This document shows positions 63,811 to 64,000 of a DNA stretch of 64,000 nucleotides, one piece after another. The notes beneath the pieces are model-generated. The model saw only the letters and a program-made list of their open reading frames with translations. It searched no databases and had not been told where the DNA came from. How positions within the stretch are numbered: position 1 is the stretch's first letter; every line of letters begins with the position of its first letter. Made by a program: the position numbers and the translations under genes. Source of the stretch: Candidatus Bathyarchaeota archaeon (lineage in GTDB: Archaea > Thermoproteota > Bathyarchaeia > Bathyarchaeales > Bathycorpusculaceae); the NCBI GenBank assembly GCA_026014705.1, contig JAOZHU010000035.1, forward strand, positions 99,446-163,445, written 5' to 3'.

Positions 63811-63978
63811 TTAGGTGTTAAATCTGATTTCCATCTGCTGTTCAGAGGGCTTAAAGAAAACGTTCTCAAAGAACAGTTCCACGTACTCACTTCTGGACCT
63901 TTGCTGTTTTGAGGCTTCTTGGTCTATCCGCTGCAAGACGCGTTTTGAGAGAGCTAAGCTCACTGGGTGCTTACGCAT
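63811..63978 (-). CDS. ribbon-helix-helix DNA-binding protein
   Basis: 55 residues, below the track cutoff. An N-terminal strand (KHPVSLALSKRV) is followed by helix LQRIDQEASKQQRSRSEYVE and LFFENVFF, the CopG/MetJ-like ribbon-helix-helix pattern. GAGGAG lies 7 bases upstream of the ATG at 63978. It is probably a small repressor, perhaps of the gene beyond the window edge. Confidence 0.75.
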   Translation of the reverse strand: MRKHPVSLALSKRVLQRIDQEASKQQRSRSEYVELFFENVFFKPSEQQMEIRFNT

Positions 63979-64000
63979 AAGAAGGCTCCTCTGAATGCTT

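Noticed and set aside
1-64000. CRISPR array, transposase, integrase or prophage genes
   Set aside because: No regularly spaced repeats, no terminal inverted repeats flanking a transposase, and no phage structural proteins were seen.

Overview
The window is archaeal chromosome. The evidence is the translation and information-processing set: GatD/GatE amidotransferase, TiaS, archaeal AlaS with AlaX, the block S19e-PDCD5-L39e-L31e-aIF6-L18a-prefoldin alpha-FtsY, NurA-HerA, an Lhr-type helicase, intron-containing tRNA and TATA-type promoters. The gene repertoire and the many wHTH, poly-proline/zinc-ribbon and beta-helix surface proteins suggest a TACK-type lineage such as Bathyarchaeia. That placement is inference; no rRNA is present to settle it. 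I see no CRISPR array, integrase, transposase or prophage. The window reads as a housekeeping chromosome with short accessory islands.

Layout. 1-7 kb holds apgM, a tail-to-head cluster of three wHTH proteins, and gatE/gatD. 6.9-7.6 kb is an intergenic island with a strong 14-bp stem structure and a copy of a dispersed motif. 7.6-13 kb holds a small operon (Cys-rich protein, LsrF-type aldolase/thiolase, zinc dehydrogenase), an S51 peptidase, an ECF-like membrane protein, an EF-Tu-like protein with a degraded GTPase site, and a flavodoxin. 13-18 kb holds a stand-alone RAM-domain protein, tiaS, a FUN14 protein and alaS. 18-21 kb holds a wHTH gene divergent from nurA-herA, with a palindrome between them. 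21-26 kb is one long minus-strand operon (padR, two ABC exporter systems, probably a Nudix gene), followed by pyrH at 26.2-26.9 kb. 27-34 kb holds a cation exchanger, another ABC exporter, an aminotransferase with a 5' frameshift, the Lhr helicase and tRNA-Ala.

34.7-52 kb is rich in envelope and secreted proteins: a Vps62-like protein, a large PQQ-type propeller, two NosD-type beta-helix proteins, and a glycosyltransferase/deacetylase pair. It also carries AlaX, rubrerythrin and a tRNA-Leu with an intron in the anticodon stem. 52-58 kb holds small regulators, a phosphoesterase and the ribosomal/SRP operon. 58-64 kb holds a lipid flippase-like protein, CBS, radical SAM, MntP, MFS and a ribbon-helix-helix protein.

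The most unusual observations are the non-canonical intron in tRNA-Leu(CAG), a four-copy intergenic motif (C-run plus TATTTAAAGGAACTATTC), the structured element at 7167-7260, the wHTH paralog family, the frameshifted aminotransferase, and a glycosyltransferase whose reading frame and strong RBS extend upstream of any standard start codon.
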